A DNA stretch of 64,000 nucleotides from Tenacibaculum aiptasiae (GCF_008806755.1 NZ_WAAU01000008.1:310530-374529); one strand, 5' to 3'; numbered from the stretch's first letter, positions 35,555-44,946 are shown. A program made the numbers and translations. Notes: a model not told the origin generated them from the letters alone.

Positions 35555-36454
35555 ATGAAAACTTACGATGTTGTTATTCTTACAGACAATGAACACTTAA
35601 AACTTGTTGAGAATAACAACATCGTAAAAAATGTACTTGACGAAGACAACTATATTAAAGTTGCTTTAGAAAAACTTAATTTAAAAGTACTTCGATTATC
35701 TTGGAATGATAAAAACTTTGATTGGTCTCAAACTAAATATATACTGTTTAGATCTACTTGGGATTACCATAAACACTTTCAAGAATTTTCAAGTTGGTTA
35801 AATAAAGTTAGTAAACAAACTACCTTATTAAACTCTGAAAACATCATTAGATGGAATATCGACAAGCATTACTTGCTAGATTTACAAAAGCAAGGAGTTC
35901 ATATATGCGAATCTTATTTTATAGAAATAGGTGAAACTAAAAACCTAAAAAGTCTAGCTACTCAATTTAACTTATCGGAATTTGTTTTAAAACCATGTGT
36001 TTCAGGTGGTGGAAGACACACTTATAAAATTAATTCAAAAAACTTAGAACAATACGAAGAAACATTCTCTCAACTAATAAAAGAAGAAGCAATGATTCTT
36101 CAACCTTTCCAACAAAATATTATTGATAAAGGAGAAATTTCCCTTGTAGTAATTAATGGAAAATTTACACATGCTATTTTAAAGACAGCAAAAAAAGGAG
36201 ATTTTCGAGTACAAGACGACTTTGGAGGTACTATTGAAAACTACACACCAACTCAGGAAGAAATCAATTTTGCTGAAAAAGCTATAAAAGCCTGCAAAGA
36301 AGAACCTATTTATGCTAGAGTAGATATTTTTACAGATAATAATGGTAAATTAGCTATCGCTGAATTAGAGCTTGTAGAACCAGAATTATGGTTTAGAAAA
36401 CAACCAAAAGCAGCAAACAAACTAGCAGAAGGAATTAAACAACTACTAAGTTAA
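35555..36454 (+). CDS. ATP-grasp-fold protein
   Basis: 299 residues from the ATG at 35555 (MKTYDVVILTDNE); the longer frame from 35474 overlaps the preceding gene and starts inside it, so it is less likely. The nucleotide fold shows LKPCVSGGGRHTYKI and MILQPFQQNI with a C-terminal GKLAIAELELVEPELWF (metal/substrate end). It belongs to the ATP-dependent carboxylate-amine ligase group (RimK/YheCD-like). The substrate is unknown. Confidence 0.75.
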   Translation: MKTYDVVILTDNEHLKLVENNNIVKNVLDEDNYIKVALEKLNLKVLRLSWNDKNFDWSQTKYILFRSTWDYHKHFQEFSSWLNKVSKQTTLLNSENIIRWNIDKHYLLDLQKQGVHICESYFIEIGETKNLKSLATQFNLSEFVLKPCVSGGGRHTYKINSKNLEQYEETFSQLIKEEAMILQPFQQNIIDKGEISLVVINGKFTHAILKTAKKGDFRVQDDFGGTIENYTPTQEEINFAEKAIKACKEEPIYARVDIFTDNNGKLAIAELELVEPELWFRKQPKAANKLAEGIKQLLS

Positions 36455-36456
36455 AC

Positions 36457-37143
36457 ATGAAGAAGTTTTTAAAAATTTTCGGAGCAATAATTTTACTTTT
36501 AATTATTGGACTTACTATTTTTTACTACGTAAACAATGAAGGTTTACCTGAAGGAAAAAGCAACAAAGAAGCTGATGTTTTAGCTAATAAAATGCTAAAA
36601 TCATTAAACTATGAAGCATATAAAAATACTCGTTTTTTAGAATGGAGCTTTAGAGGTAAACATTTTTATAAATGGGACAAGCAAAACAATATTGTTGAAG
36701 TTTCTTGGGATAACAACAGAGTGGTTTTACACACAAAAAACCAAGCAAACAGTAGTGTATTTATCGACAACAAACAAGTTGACGCTCCAAAAACATTAAA
36801 AAAGGCTATCGATTATTTTAATAATGATAGTTTTTGGTTAGTTGCACCTTATAAAGTTTTTGAAGATGGTATAGAGCGTAAAATAGTACAACACGAAAAT
36901 AAGGATGCTCTTATGATTACATATACAACTGGAGGATCAACTCCTGGTGATTCTTATTTATGGATTTTAGACGATAACCACAAACCCATTGCATATAAAA
37001 TGTGGGTATCTATTATACCTACAGGGGGTATGGAAGCCTCATGGAATGATTGGATAACCACACAATCTGGAGCTATTTTACCTACTAAACATGAACTTTC
37101 AATTGGAACATTAGACATGGGAGATGTAAAAGGATATAACTAA
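36457..37143 (+). CDS. Conserved membrane-anchored protein, function unknown
   Basis: 228 residues. An N-terminal helix (residues 5-26) anchors a soluble domain of about 200 residues with aromatic-rich motifs FLEWSFRGKHFYKWD and SYLWILDDNHKPIAYKMWVS. The pattern suggests an extracytoplasmic beta-sandwich. It starts 2 bases after the ATP-grasp stop, suggesting a two-gene unit. No family is recognised. Confidence 0.55.
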   Translation: MKKFLKIFGAIILLLIIGLTIFYYVNNEGLPEGKSNKEADVLANKMLKSLNYEAYKNTRFLEWSFRGKHFYKWDKQNNIVEVSWDNNRVVLHTKNQANSSVFIDNKQVDAPKTLKKAIDYFNNDSFWLVAPYKVFEDGIERKIVQHENKDALMITYTTGGSTPGDSYLWILDDNHKPIAYKMWVSIIPTGGMEASWNDWITTQSGAILPTKHELSIGTLDMGDVKGYN

Positions 37144-37204
37144 CCTTTTTTATCATTATGGAGCTTCAAAAATATTAGTAATACTATAAGATTCTTATTT
37201 TACA

Positions 37205-38383
37205 GTGAACAAAGCTATTTTACAACCAGATGTTCAATTATACATCCAACAGAATTTAAAAGCTGATATTAATAAACTGATTTTAAAAGGAAGTCCTTTT
37301 AATAATATTACTATCCAAGAATTAGCTAATCAGATTGTAGCCAAACAAAAATCTGAAAAGAAATTACCTACTTGGTTTAATACTCAGAATATCTATTACC
37401 CAGAAAAATTAAGTATAGAACAAACATCATCTGAAATAACTGCCGAGTATAAATCGAAACTGGTCTCTGGAGATACTATCATTGATCTTACTGGTGGTTT
37501 TGGAGTCGATTGCTTAGCTTTTTCTAAAAATTTTAAAAAGGTTGTTCATTGCGAAATTAATGAACAATTATCTGCAATTGTAAAATACAATTATGAAAAA
37601 CTAGGTATTACAAATATTCAAACTATAGCTCAAAATGGAATTGATTTTTTAAAACAGTTTAATGAAAAACTAGACTGTATTTATATTGATCCTTCTAGAA
37701 GACACGACATAAAAGGAAAAGTGTTTTTACTTAAAGATTGCCTTCCTAATGTCCCAGAAAACATTGATTTCTTATTTACAAAAGCCAATAAAATACTCAT
37801 TAAAAATTCACCAATATTAGACATTACATCTACTATTAATGAATTAAAATTTGTAAAAGAAATTCATATTATTTCACTAAAAAATGAAGTAAAAGAATTA
37901 TTATTCCTATTAGAAAAAAACCATAAAGAATCAATTCAAATAAAAACACATAACATACTGAATTACAGTGTTCAATGTTTTGACTTTATTCTTAAAAACC
38001 AATCTACAGAAACCTATTCTTTACCACAGAATTACCTATATGAGCCAAACGCTTCAATTTTGAAATCTGGAGGATTTACAGAGGTTTCTTATCAATTAAA
38101 AATTAATAAACTACAGCAACATTCTCACCTATATACTTCTGAAGAATTAGTAGAAAATTTCCCTGGTAGAATATTTAAAATAAATAATATTTACCCATAC
38201 AATAAAAAGAAAGTCAAAAAATTTATAAAAACAGAAAAAGCTAATATCACCACTCGAAATTTCCCTAAAACAGTAGCTCAAATACGATTAGAAACTAAAA
38301 TTAAAGATGGTGGTGACACCTATCTATTTTTCACAAAAAACCTTAACAACGAACTAATTATAGTAGATTGTAGCAAGGAGTAA
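37205..38383 (+). CDS. Class I SAM-dependent methyltransferase with THUMP-like C-terminal domain
   Basis: 392 residues from a GTG start. SAM motif I is IIDLTGGFGVDCLAFS (about 92-107). The DPSRR motif (about 160-164) replaces the NPPY motif of other RNA methyltransferases and is typical of this Bacteroidota family. A C-terminal domain (about 330-392) resembles a THUMP-like fold. RNA is a likely substrate but the site is unknown. GTG was chosen because the N-terminal helix LQPDVQLYIQQNL is family-like. Confidence 0.7.
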   Translation: MNKAILQPDVQLYIQQNLKADINKLILKGSPFNNITIQELANQIVAKQKSEKKLPTWFNTQNIYYPEKLSIEQTSSEITAEYKSKLVSGDTIIDLTGGFGVDCLAFSKNFKKVVHCEINEQLSAIVKYNYEKLGITNIQTIAQNGIDFLKQFNEKLDCIYIDPSRRHDIKGKVFLLKDCLPNVPENIDFLFTKANKILIKNSPILDITSTINELKFVKEIHIISLKNEVKELLFLLEKNHKESIQIKTHNILNYSVQCFDFILKNQSTETYSLPQNYLYEPNASILKSGGFTEVSYQLKINKLQQHSHLYTSEELVENFPGRIFKINNIYPYNKKKVKKFIKTEKANITTRNFPKTVAQIRLETKIKDGGDTYLFFTKNLNNELIIVDCSKE

Positions 38384-38445
38384 TCAAACTATTACAATAT
38401 ATTTTTCTTTTTTTCGTTGTGCATTAAAGAAGGTTACCCTATCTG

Positions 38446-38512
38446 GGTGTGTTTTGTTTATTAAGGGGTGATAAAACATACCGAAAGGCCTTGGCCTCAA
38501 ACAAGGCTTTTC
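38446..38512 (+). ncRNA. Candidate structured RNA: two abutting hairpins
   Basis: GGTGTGTTTT (38446-38455) pairs with AAAACATACC (38473-38482), with one G-U. The next base starts a second stem, GAAAGGCCTTG (38483-38493) with CAAGGCTTTTC (38502-38512), one G-U. The second looks like a terminator. An ACCC at 38436-38439 could pair with GGGT at 38445-38448 or with the GGGT in the first loop (38466-38469), a possible pseudoknot. The fdhD promoter lies after it, so it is probably not the fdhD leader. It could be a free-standing small RNA or the end of the preceding transcript. Confidence 0.4.
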
Positions 38513-38538
38513 AATTCACTTACTTTTAAGTACATTTG
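38508..38538 (+). promoter_or_regulatory. Promoter of fdhD
   Basis: TACATTTG at 38531-38538 is an exact TAnnTTTG match. A TTTTC at 38508-38512 with a 19-bp gap gives a fair -33 box. The start site would be close to the ATG at 38547, so the leader is very short. Confidence 0.6.
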
Positions 38539-38546
38539 TTTACAGC

Positions 38547-39347
38547 ATGAAACAAGCAAGTACCTATCAATCCATAAAATTATCCAACAATCAAGTATCT
38601 GAAATTGAAGATAGTCTTGTTATTGAAGCTCCTCTTCAGATAAATATTAATTCAGAATCTTACACTGTTGTTATGAGAACTCCTGGAGATGATAAAGAAC
38701 TTATTAGAGGTTTATTATATGCTGAAGATATTTACAAAAAAACTTCAGATTTAAAAATAGAAACGATTGAAGAAAACAAAGATTATTCATCAATTTTAAA
38801 TGTTTTTATCCCAAAAGAAAAGCTAGGCAAAGGGTACTTAAACAAACGTACTTTGCTTTCTGTTTCATCCTGTGGAATTTGCGGAAAAAAAGAAATAAAA
38901 GATTTAAAAACAGAAGATAAACCACTTATCAATAAACATAAAGAATCACTTCATATAAAAGACTCAATGTATTTGAAAATGAATAATATGCAAAAATTAT
39001 TTTCAATTACAGGTGGTAGTCATGCCTGTGCACTTTTTGACAGAAAACAAAACCTTTTAACCATAAAGGAAGACATAGGTAGACATAATGCAGTAGATAA
39101 ATGTATTGGTGATTTATTAAATAAAAATCTTTTAAAATCGACCAATTACATGCTAGTAAGCGGACGTGTTTCTTACGAAATAGTTTCCAAAGCTTTTCTA
39201 GCAAAAATACCTATAATAATTGCTGTTTCAGCTTGCTCATCTTTGGCTGTAGATTTTGCTAAGGAATTTGGTATTTGCTTAATCGGTTTTAGCCGAAACA
39301 ACAAAATGACAATATATTCTAATCCTCAATATATAAATTATGAGTGA
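38547..39347 (+). CDS. fdhD: Formate dehydrogenase accessory sulfurtransferase FdhD
   Basis: 266 residues. The catalytic motif is SSCGICGKK (about 110-118), with two cysteines as expected. The ITGGSHACALFD and EDIGRHNAVDK motifs (about 154-185) bind the molybdopterin guanine dinucleotide. It carries sulfur to the molybdenum cofactor of the enzyme encoded next, which overlaps it by 8 bases. This pair is strong evidence of co-function. Confidence 0.94.
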   Translation: MKQASTYQSIKLSNNQVSEIEDSLVIEAPLQININSESYTVVMRTPGDDKELIRGLLYAEDIYKKTSDLKIETIEENKDYSSILNVFIPKEKLGKGYLNKRTLLSVSSCGICGKKEIKDLKTEDKPLINKHKESLHIKDSMYLKMNNMQKLFSITGGSHACALFDRKQNLLTIKEDIGRHNAVDKCIGDLLNKNLLKSTNYMLVSGRVSYEIVSKAFLAKIPIIIAVSACSSLAVDFAKEFGICLIGFSRNNKMTIYSNPQYINYE

Positions 39348-41634
39348 TAAAAAAATACACGCTCAACCACCAGAAGAGCTAACAGGAATTAAATTAATTG
39401 ATATTCCTAAAAAAGCAGTTGGAACCAAAGCTATAAAATCTGCTTTAAACCATGTTTTTTCAGAAACTGGAGTTAGTAAGGGAATTAGCCTGCTTCAAAA
39501 TCTTAACCAAATAAATGGTTTTGATTGTCCAGGTTGCGCATGGCCAGACCCAGATGAAAAGAGAGCTTTTCTTGCAGAATACTGTGAAAATGGAGCAAAA
39601 GCAGTTGCTGAAGAAGCTACAAAAAATAGGGTATCTCCCCTATTCTTTGCAACACATTCAGTTCAAGAAATGTCTGAATGGTCTGATTATAAAATTGGAA
39701 AAAATGGTCGTATTACGCACCCTATGATTTTACGAGAAGGATCAAATAATTATGAAGAAATATCTTGGAAAGAAGCTTTCAACCTTATAGGTAAAGAATT
39801 AAATAGCTTGAGCTCTCCAGATGAAGCTATATTTTACACTTCTGGAAGAACTAGCAATGAAGCTGCTTACTTATACCAATTATTTGTTCGTCAATTTGGT
39901 ACAAATAACCTACCAGACTGCTCTAATATGTGTCACGAAAGTAGTGGTAGCGCCTTATCTGAAACACTTGGAATTGGTAAAGGTTCTGTAACTTTAGACG
40001 ATTTTAATCATGCTGATTTAGTCATTGTAATGGGGCAAAACCCAGGAACCAATCACCCAAGAATGCTTACAGCATTAAGAGATACTAAAAAAAACGGTGG
40101 AAAAATAATGACTATTAATCCATTACCTGAAGTTGGATTAATGAATTATGTTGATCCTCAAAACCCTTTGAAATGGTTAGGCTCTGGTGACAAATTAACC
40201 GATTTGTTTCTTCAAGTAAAAATAAATGGAGATGTAGCTTTATTGAAAATCATCTTAAAATTGATGAAAGAAAAGGAAAACAAAGAACCAAACACTGTTT
40301 TCAATCATCAATTTATAAAAGAAAAAACGCATGGTGTAGATGAATTTTTAAATGATTTAGACAACTATACCATAGAAGAGTTACTACCTCAAACTGGCTT
40401 ATCTATTGAAACCATTAAAGAAGCTACAGAGTTAATTATAAACAACGACAAGATTATAATCTGTTGGGCAATGGGATTAACTCAACATAAAAATGCTGTA
40501 GACAATATTAGAGAATTAGTCAATCTACTTCTTTTAAAAGGTAGTATTGGTAAAAAAGGAGCTGGTACCTGTCCTGTTCGTGGGCATTCCAATGTACAAG
40601 GAGATAGAACCATGGGAATTTGGGAAAAGCCAAAAGATTCATTTTTAGATAATCTAGAAAAAGAATTTAATTTCAAAGCTCCTCGCAAACATGGTTACGA
40701 TGTAGTTGCAGCTATTGAAGCTATGCATAAAAAAGAAGCTAAGGTATTCATTGGTATGGGGGGTAACTTTATTTCAGCTACACCAGATACTGAATATACT
40801 GCTGAAGCGTTGAGAAACTGTAATTTAACCGTTCAAGTTTCAACAAAACTAAATAGAAGTCACTTAGTCCATGGAAAACAAGCTTTAATACTTCCTTGTT
40901 TAGGACGATCTGAAAAGGATATTCAAGCTAGTGGAGAGCAATTTGTTTCTGTAGAAAATTCTATGGGAGTTGTACATCAATCTAATGGTCATTTATCACC
41001 ATCGTCTTCAGAATTACTTAGCGAACCAGCTATTGTAGCAGGAATTGCCGAAGCTACTTTAAAAAATTCTACTACTGAATGGAAATCATTAGTTACTAAC
41101 TATGATTTAATTCGAAATAAAATTGAAGCTACCATCCCTGGTTTTGACAATTATAATAAACGAGTTAGAAATAAAGGTGGGTTTTACCTTCCAAACAACG
41201 CAAGAGATAATAACTACACTCCTACAGCAACAGGGAAAGCTAACTTTACTTTAAACTTACCATCAGATGTAGCTTTAGACAACAATCAATTTATGTTAAT
41301 GACTATTCGTACTCATGACCAATACAATACCACTATTTATGGATTAAACGACCGCTATAGAGGTGTTTTAAATGAGCGTAGAGTTATTTTTATGAATCCA
41401 GATGATATGAAAAACCAAGGTTTATCTAAACTTGACAAAGTAAACTTAGTAAGTCATTTTAAAGGAGAAAGAAGAATTGCAAATGGATTTTTAGTTATAC
41501 CATATAGCATACCAAGACAGTGTACAGCTACGTATTTTCCTGAAGCAAATGTTTTAGTTCCAATACAAAGTAAAGCTAGAATTAGTCATACTCCAGCCTC
41601 TAAAACAGTAATAATAACTGTTGAAAAAGGCTAA
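39340..41634 (+). CDS. Molybdopterin oxidoreductase, FdhF/YdeP family
   Basis: 764 residues, with GFDCPGCAWPDPDE (about 63-76) near the N-terminus, the FdhF/YdeP-type CxxC pattern. The molybdenum-binding region PDCSNMCHESSGSAL (about 191-205) contains the candidate Mo-ligand cysteine. GHSNVQGDRTMGIWEKP (about 416-432) and the C-terminal ARISHTPASKTV complete the family layout. No signal peptide or TAT motif is present, so it is cytoplasmic. Partner iron-sulfur or hydrogenase genes are absent. Formate oxidation is assumed from family and FdhD partnership; a YdeP-like reductase is an alternative. Confidence 0.88.
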   Translation: MSDKKIHAQPPEELTGIKLIDIPKKAVGTKAIKSALNHVFSETGVSKGISLLQNLNQINGFDCPGCAWPDPDEKRAFLAEYCENGAKAVAEEATKNRVSPLFFATHSVQEMSEWSDYKIGKNGRITHPMILREGSNNYEEISWKEAFNLIGKELNSLSSPDEAIFYTSGRTSNEAAYLYQLFVRQFGTNNLPDCSNMCHESSGSALSETLGIGKGSVTLDDFNHADLVIVMGQNPGTNHPRMLTALRDTKKNGGKIMTINPLPEVGLMNYVDPQNPLKWLGSGDKLTDLFLQVKINGDVALLKIILKLMKEKENKEPNTVFNHQFIKEKTHGVDEFLNDLDNYTIEELLPQTGLSIETIKEATELIINNDKIIICWAMGLTQHKNAVDNIRELVNLLLLKGSIGKKGAGTCPVRGHSNVQGDRTMGIWEKPKDSFLDNLEKEFNFKAPRKHGYDVVAAIEAMHKKEAKVFIGMGGNFISATPDTEYTAEALRNCNLTVQVSTKLNRSHLVHGKQALILPCLGRSEKDIQASGEQFVSVENSMGVVHQSNGHLSPSSSELLSEPAIVAGIAEATLKNSTTEWKSLVTNYDLIRNKIEATIPGFDNYNKRVRNKGGFYLPNNARDNNYTPTATGKANFTLNLPSDVALDNNQFMLMTIRTHDQYNTTIYGLNDRYRGVLNERRVIFMNPDDMKNQGLSKLDKVNLVSHFKGERRIANGFLVIPYSIPRQCTATYFPEANVLVPIQSKARISHTPASKTVIITVEKG

Positions 41635-41688
41635 TTAAAAAAGATTTGTATTTTAGTAAAATAATTTAACATTAATTAACCACCAATT

Positions 41689-42357
41689 ATGCCTTTTATA
41701 GAAGAAGAAAAGTTTAAGTTAATGCAAGAAGACTTAGACAATTCAAAGTTAAAAAGAGAAGAAGCTGAAAATGAATTAAGCCAAATTCAAGAAGAATATG
41801 ACTCTTTTAAAAAGAAGTCTAAAATTATTCCTATCGTCTTAGGCCTTTTATTAGGAGCTTCTTTAGCAGCCACTTATTACTTTTACACTAACAATGGTGG
41901 TAGCTCTTTTTCTTCTACTGACGAAATAGCTACTATAAAGAAAAATGAAGCTCTTAGAGTATTAGACAGTGTTAAAAGAGCACAAGCTAGAGCTAAAAGA
42001 AAAGCTAGAGCTCAAGCTAAATCTGGAGATGCAGTTAATACCAATAACGATGAATCTACTAGTAACAGTTCTTTAGACATTAGTAAAGCCGCTTCTGATG
42101 TATCAAAAAAGACTTCTGGAAAAACTATATATTCAGTACAAATAGGTGTTTTTTCTAAAAGAAATCACCCGCTATTATCTTCAAAAACAATTCCTTCTAC
42201 AGTAACAAGTTCTGATGGATATTTTAAATATTCTATAGGTTTATTTTCTACTTTAAAAGAAGCTAAAAAACTACAAAGAGAATTAGTAAAAGTTGGATTT
42301 GATGATGCATTTGTAGCTTCATACATAAATGGGAAACGTCAAAAAATACACAATTAA
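41689..42357 (+). CDS. SPOR-domain membrane protein
   Basis: 222 residues. A charged coiled coil (about 1-45) precedes a single helix (about 46-64). An Ala/Lys/Arg-rich linker (RAQARAKRKARAQAK) follows. A C-terminal SPOR fold (about 142-215) has IYSVQIGVFSKRNH and YSIGLFSTLKEAKK. SPOR domains bind denuded peptidoglycan glycans at division sites. It is 54 bases after the molybdoenzyme and 15 bases before an OMP gene. Confidence 0.7.
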   Translation: MPFIEEEKFKLMQEDLDNSKLKREEAENELSQIQEEYDSFKKKSKIIPIVLGLLLGASLAATYYFYTNNGGSSFSSTDEIATIKKNEALRVLDSVKRAQARAKRKARAQAKSGDAVNTNNDESTSNSSLDISKAASDVSKKTSGKTIYSVQIGVFSKRNHPLLSSKTIPSTVTSSDGYFKYSIGLFSTLKEAKKLQRELVKVGFDDAFVASYINGKRQKIHN

Positions 42358-42372
42358 AACAAAACATATTTA

Positions 42373-43887
42373 ATGCTAAATAAAATTAGTAAAAGAGCAC
42401 TCATATTAGGTTTAATAATGAGTGTTCATTTTTTTTATGCCCAAACTAACATACCAACTAAAGAAACCCAAAAAGGTTTTGGACAATTAGATTTTTTATC
42501 TATAAAAATGCCTGGAAATGAAGAAAATATGGATTTTACAGGGCTTCATTATAATTTAAAATTTAATGATTGGAGTTATGCAGGACTTGGATTCTATGGA
42601 GCTGTTGGCGGAATTAGAGGCGGTTTTTTCACATTAGGAATCAATGCTGGTATTCAACAAAAAATAACAAAAAAATTATTTTTAGATACTGGTTTCCATT
42701 TCGGTGGCGGTGGTGGTGCTGCTGCTCCTGATGGTGGTGGAGCTTTTATTTTACCTCACTTTAACTTAGGTTATGATTTCAAATATTTTTCTGCTACCGC
42801 TGGTTATAGTTATATCAACTTTTTTGATAAAGGTGACATCAATAGTAGTCAGTTTAATGTTGCTATACAAATTCCTTTATCTTTTGATTTTACTAGTTTT
42901 AAAGAAAGAGAGCAATCTTTTTCAATAGAAAACTTAACCAATACTTCATGGGATCAAAAAAGAAACCGAGCTTCTTTATTAATCCATCTTAACAATCTTT
43001 CTGTTACCAAAGGAAATCTTAAAGGAAAAACCATACGCTTAGCTGGTTTTGAATTTAATTCTTATTTAAATGATAATATTTTCTTTTTTGTAAAGGCTGA
43101 TGGAGCTTATCATGGAATCAAAGCAGGTTATATGGACATCTTATTAGGAGGTGGTTATCATTTATCTATGAATAAAAATAGAACTAATATTTTAGCTAAA
43201 TTCGGTGTTGGAGCCGGAGGTGGCGGTGGTGTAGATACCAAAGGAGGCTTTTTAATTTATCCTGACATTTCTATTGAACAAAAATTATTTAACAATGTTT
43301 ATGGATCAATAAATAAAGGGTATTTAATGAGTCCTGACGGACACTTTACTTCCTCTACTCTAGGTTTTGGACTTAAGTATTATATTGACAAAGACGGTAT
43401 AAAATCTGAAGAAAATAGTTTTTCTACAGCAAAACTTAAAGGATTGGAAACAATTGTAAAGCATGATTTATATTTCAATGCAGCTAGAGATACAGGTATA
43501 AATCAAGATATGCACCAAATATCTTTACAAGTTAACTTTTTCTTTAATAAATATATTTATGGTGCTGGTCAAACTTCTTTTGCTAATTTTGGTGATGCTG
43601 GAGCGTATGCCGAAGGAATTGTTGGTTTAGGAGTACAATCAAACACTTTCTTTAATAATACCACTTCTGTATTTTTACAAGCATTAGCAGGAGCTGCTGG
43701 TGGAGGCGGAATTAGTACAGGACAAGGGTTAATAGTAAAACCAAGTGCTGGTGTTAATTACAAACTAACAGACAAACTTAATTTACGAGCAGGATTAGGA
43801 TATGTTAAAGCTCGTGGAGGAAGTTTAAGTAGTTCTTATCTAAATTTCGGAATCAGCTACAACTTCTCTTATTTAAGTGCTAAATAA
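42373..43887 (+). CDS. Outer-membrane barrel protein with three glycine-rich loops
   Basis: 504 residues with a signal peptide (residues 1-24, cleavage near YAQT). Alternating strand patterns suggest a large barrel. Three glycine-rich loops recur near residues 109-128 (GGGGGAAAPDGGGAF), 277-296 (GGGGGVDTKGGFLIYP) and 436-458 (GGGGISTGQGLIVKP), each followed by a hydrophobic strand ending in P. This suggests an internal triplication. No named family is recognised. It lies 15 bases after the SPOR gene and is followed by a strong palindrome. Confidence 0.65.
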   Translation: MLNKISKRALILGLIMSVHFFYAQTNIPTKETQKGFGQLDFLSIKMPGNEENMDFTGLHYNLKFNDWSYAGLGFYGAVGGIRGGFFTLGINAGIQQKITKKLFLDTGFHFGGGGGAAAPDGGGAFILPHFNLGYDFKYFSATAGYSYINFFDKGDINSSQFNVAIQIPLSFDFTSFKEREQSFSIENLTNTSWDQKRNRASLLIHLNNLSVTKGNLKGKTIRLAGFEFNSYLNDNIFFFVKADGAYHGIKAGYMDILLGGGYHLSMNKNRTNILAKFGVGAGGGGGVDTKGGFLIYPDISIEQKLFNNVYGSINKGYLMSPDGHFTSSTLGFGLKYYIDKDGIKSEENSFSTAKLKGLETIVKHDLYFNAARDTGINQDMHQISLQVNFFFNKYIYGAGQTSFANFGDAGAYAEGIVGLGVQSNTFFNNTTSVFLQALAGAAGGGGISTGQGLIVKPSAGVNYKLTDKLNLRAGLGYVKARGGSLSSSYLNFGISYNFSYLSAK

Positions 43888-43948
43888 ACATTTAAAAAGA
43901 TTAATTTTTCTCAACAAAACACTCAAAAAAACAATCATATATCTAAAA

Positions 43949-43992
43949 AAACCCGATTATATTTTGATTTAAATCAAAATATAATCGGGTTT
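43949..43992. terminator. 44-bp perfect palindrome: terminator with an embedded Crp/FNR-type core
   Basis: A 22-base arm (43949-43970) is perfectly complementary to 43971-43992, flanked by A and T runs, so it can terminate transcription in both directions. Its centre TTGAT-TTAA-ATCAA (43964-43977) equals the classical FNR consensus. It is 22 bp before a -7-like CATTTTTG at 44000-44007, the same spacing as at 2620 and 11441. It may therefore both end the OMP transcript and control the lipoprotein gene at 44057. Confidence 0.75.
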
Positions 43993-43999
43993 AATATTT

Positions 44000-44007
44000 C
44001 ATTTTTG
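44000..44007 (+). promoter_or_regulatory. -7-like element of the M57-type lipoprotein gene
   Basis: CATTTTTG matches TAnnTTTG except in the first base and sits 22 bp after the palindrome core. Confidence 0.4.
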
Positions 44008-44056
44008 ATGTATAGAAATTTCTATCAATTAATTATTAATCAAACTAATTAAAAAA

Positions 44057-44884
44057 ATGAAAAAAATCACCCTTCAAACTTTATCATTATTGGCTATAAT
44101 GACTTTAACAACAAGCTGTAGCGATAATGAAACTTCTTTAAATCAAAACACAAAAATACCAAAACAAATCCTAACTAAGCTAGAGGACTTTAACATTAAC
44201 ACAGATAATATTACTCTATCAAAACAACATTTACCTGATGGTACTTCGAGAGATAGGTATCTTGTAGAAGGCGACATTTATTTAAGTCACGAACAAATCA
44301 TGAACTTTGAAAAAGTCGGTCAATATTTAGGGAAAAACTACAGAACTAGTAATTTAGTAGATAGAGGAACTACTATTAACATAATGGGGTATAATGCTAG
44401 TGATGGTTATGGTTTATCTTCAAGAGAACAAACGGCGTTAAGAATGGCTGTAGAAAATTACAACGAACTTAACTTAGATATTCAATTTAATTTAACTTTT
44501 GGTACAAATTATTCTCCTCAAGACATGCTTGTTTACGTAGATGCAAACGCTGTTGGAGCTGGAGGATCTGCTGGCTTTCCTTCTAATGGAAAACCTTATA
44601 AATGGGTAGAGATTCACGGTTTAGGAAACTTCAGCCTTGATGTAATTGAGCATGTAATTACACATGAAATTGGACACTCTGTTGGATTTAGACATACCGA
44701 TTGGCAAACTAGACGAAGTTGTGGACAAAATGTAAATGAAGGGCAAGCTGGGGTTGGCGCTCTACCTATACCAGGTACAACTGCTGGTTATGACCCAACC
44801 TCTTTAATGCTAGCATGTTTCAGCAGTAATTCTTCTGGAGAATTTAACCAAAATGACAGAATTGCCTTAAACTACTTGTATTAA
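44057..44884 (+). CDS. M57-type (dual HEXXH) zinc metalloprotease lipoprotein
   Basis: 275 residues. A lipoprotein signal (lipobox TSCS, C22) begins the protein. The zinc motif is VITHEIGHSVGFRHTDW (about 197-213), with HExxHxxGxxH. GVNEGQAGVGALPIPGTTAGYDPTSLM lies downstream in a typical Met-turn region (about 222-252). M57-type members often are secreted and dual-action. The first residues are an SNETS-type surface tag. It follows the palindrome and a -7-like box. Confidence 0.8.
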   Translation: MKKITLQTLSLLAIMTLTTSCSDNETSLNQNTKIPKQILTKLEDFNINTDNITLSKQHLPDGTSRDRYLVEGDIYLSHEQIMNFEKVGQYLGKNYRTSNLVDRGTTINIMGYNASDGYGLSSREQTALRMAVENYNELNLDIQFNLTFGTNYSPQDMLVYVDANAVGAGGSAGFPSNGKPYKWVEIHGLGNFSLDVIEHVITHEIGHSVGFRHTDWQTRRSCGQNVNEGQAGVGALPIPGTTAGYDPTSLMLACFSSNSSGEFNQNDRIALNYLY

Positions 44885-44914
44885 TTATAATTTCTATATA
44901 AGTTTTATCTTTAT

Positions 44915-44946
44915 AAAAGAGACTTTGTTTTAAACTAGTCTCTTTT
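44915..44946 (+). terminator. Terminator after the metalloprotease gene
   Basis: AAAAGAGACT (44915-44924) pairs with AGTCTCTTTT (44937-44946), followed by a further T run. Confidence 0.85.

Noticed and set aside
38405..38546. A molybdenum-cofactor riboswitch controlling fdhD
   Set aside because: The position before molybdenum genes is suggestive, but I cannot match the Moco motif, and a promoter with an exact -7 box lies after the hairpins, so the structure would not be in the fdhD transcript.
42700..43730. Glycine-coding GGT/GGA repeats as a microsatellite
   Set aside because: The codons are mixed and the three places are far apart, so this is protein-level repetition, not a slippage tract.
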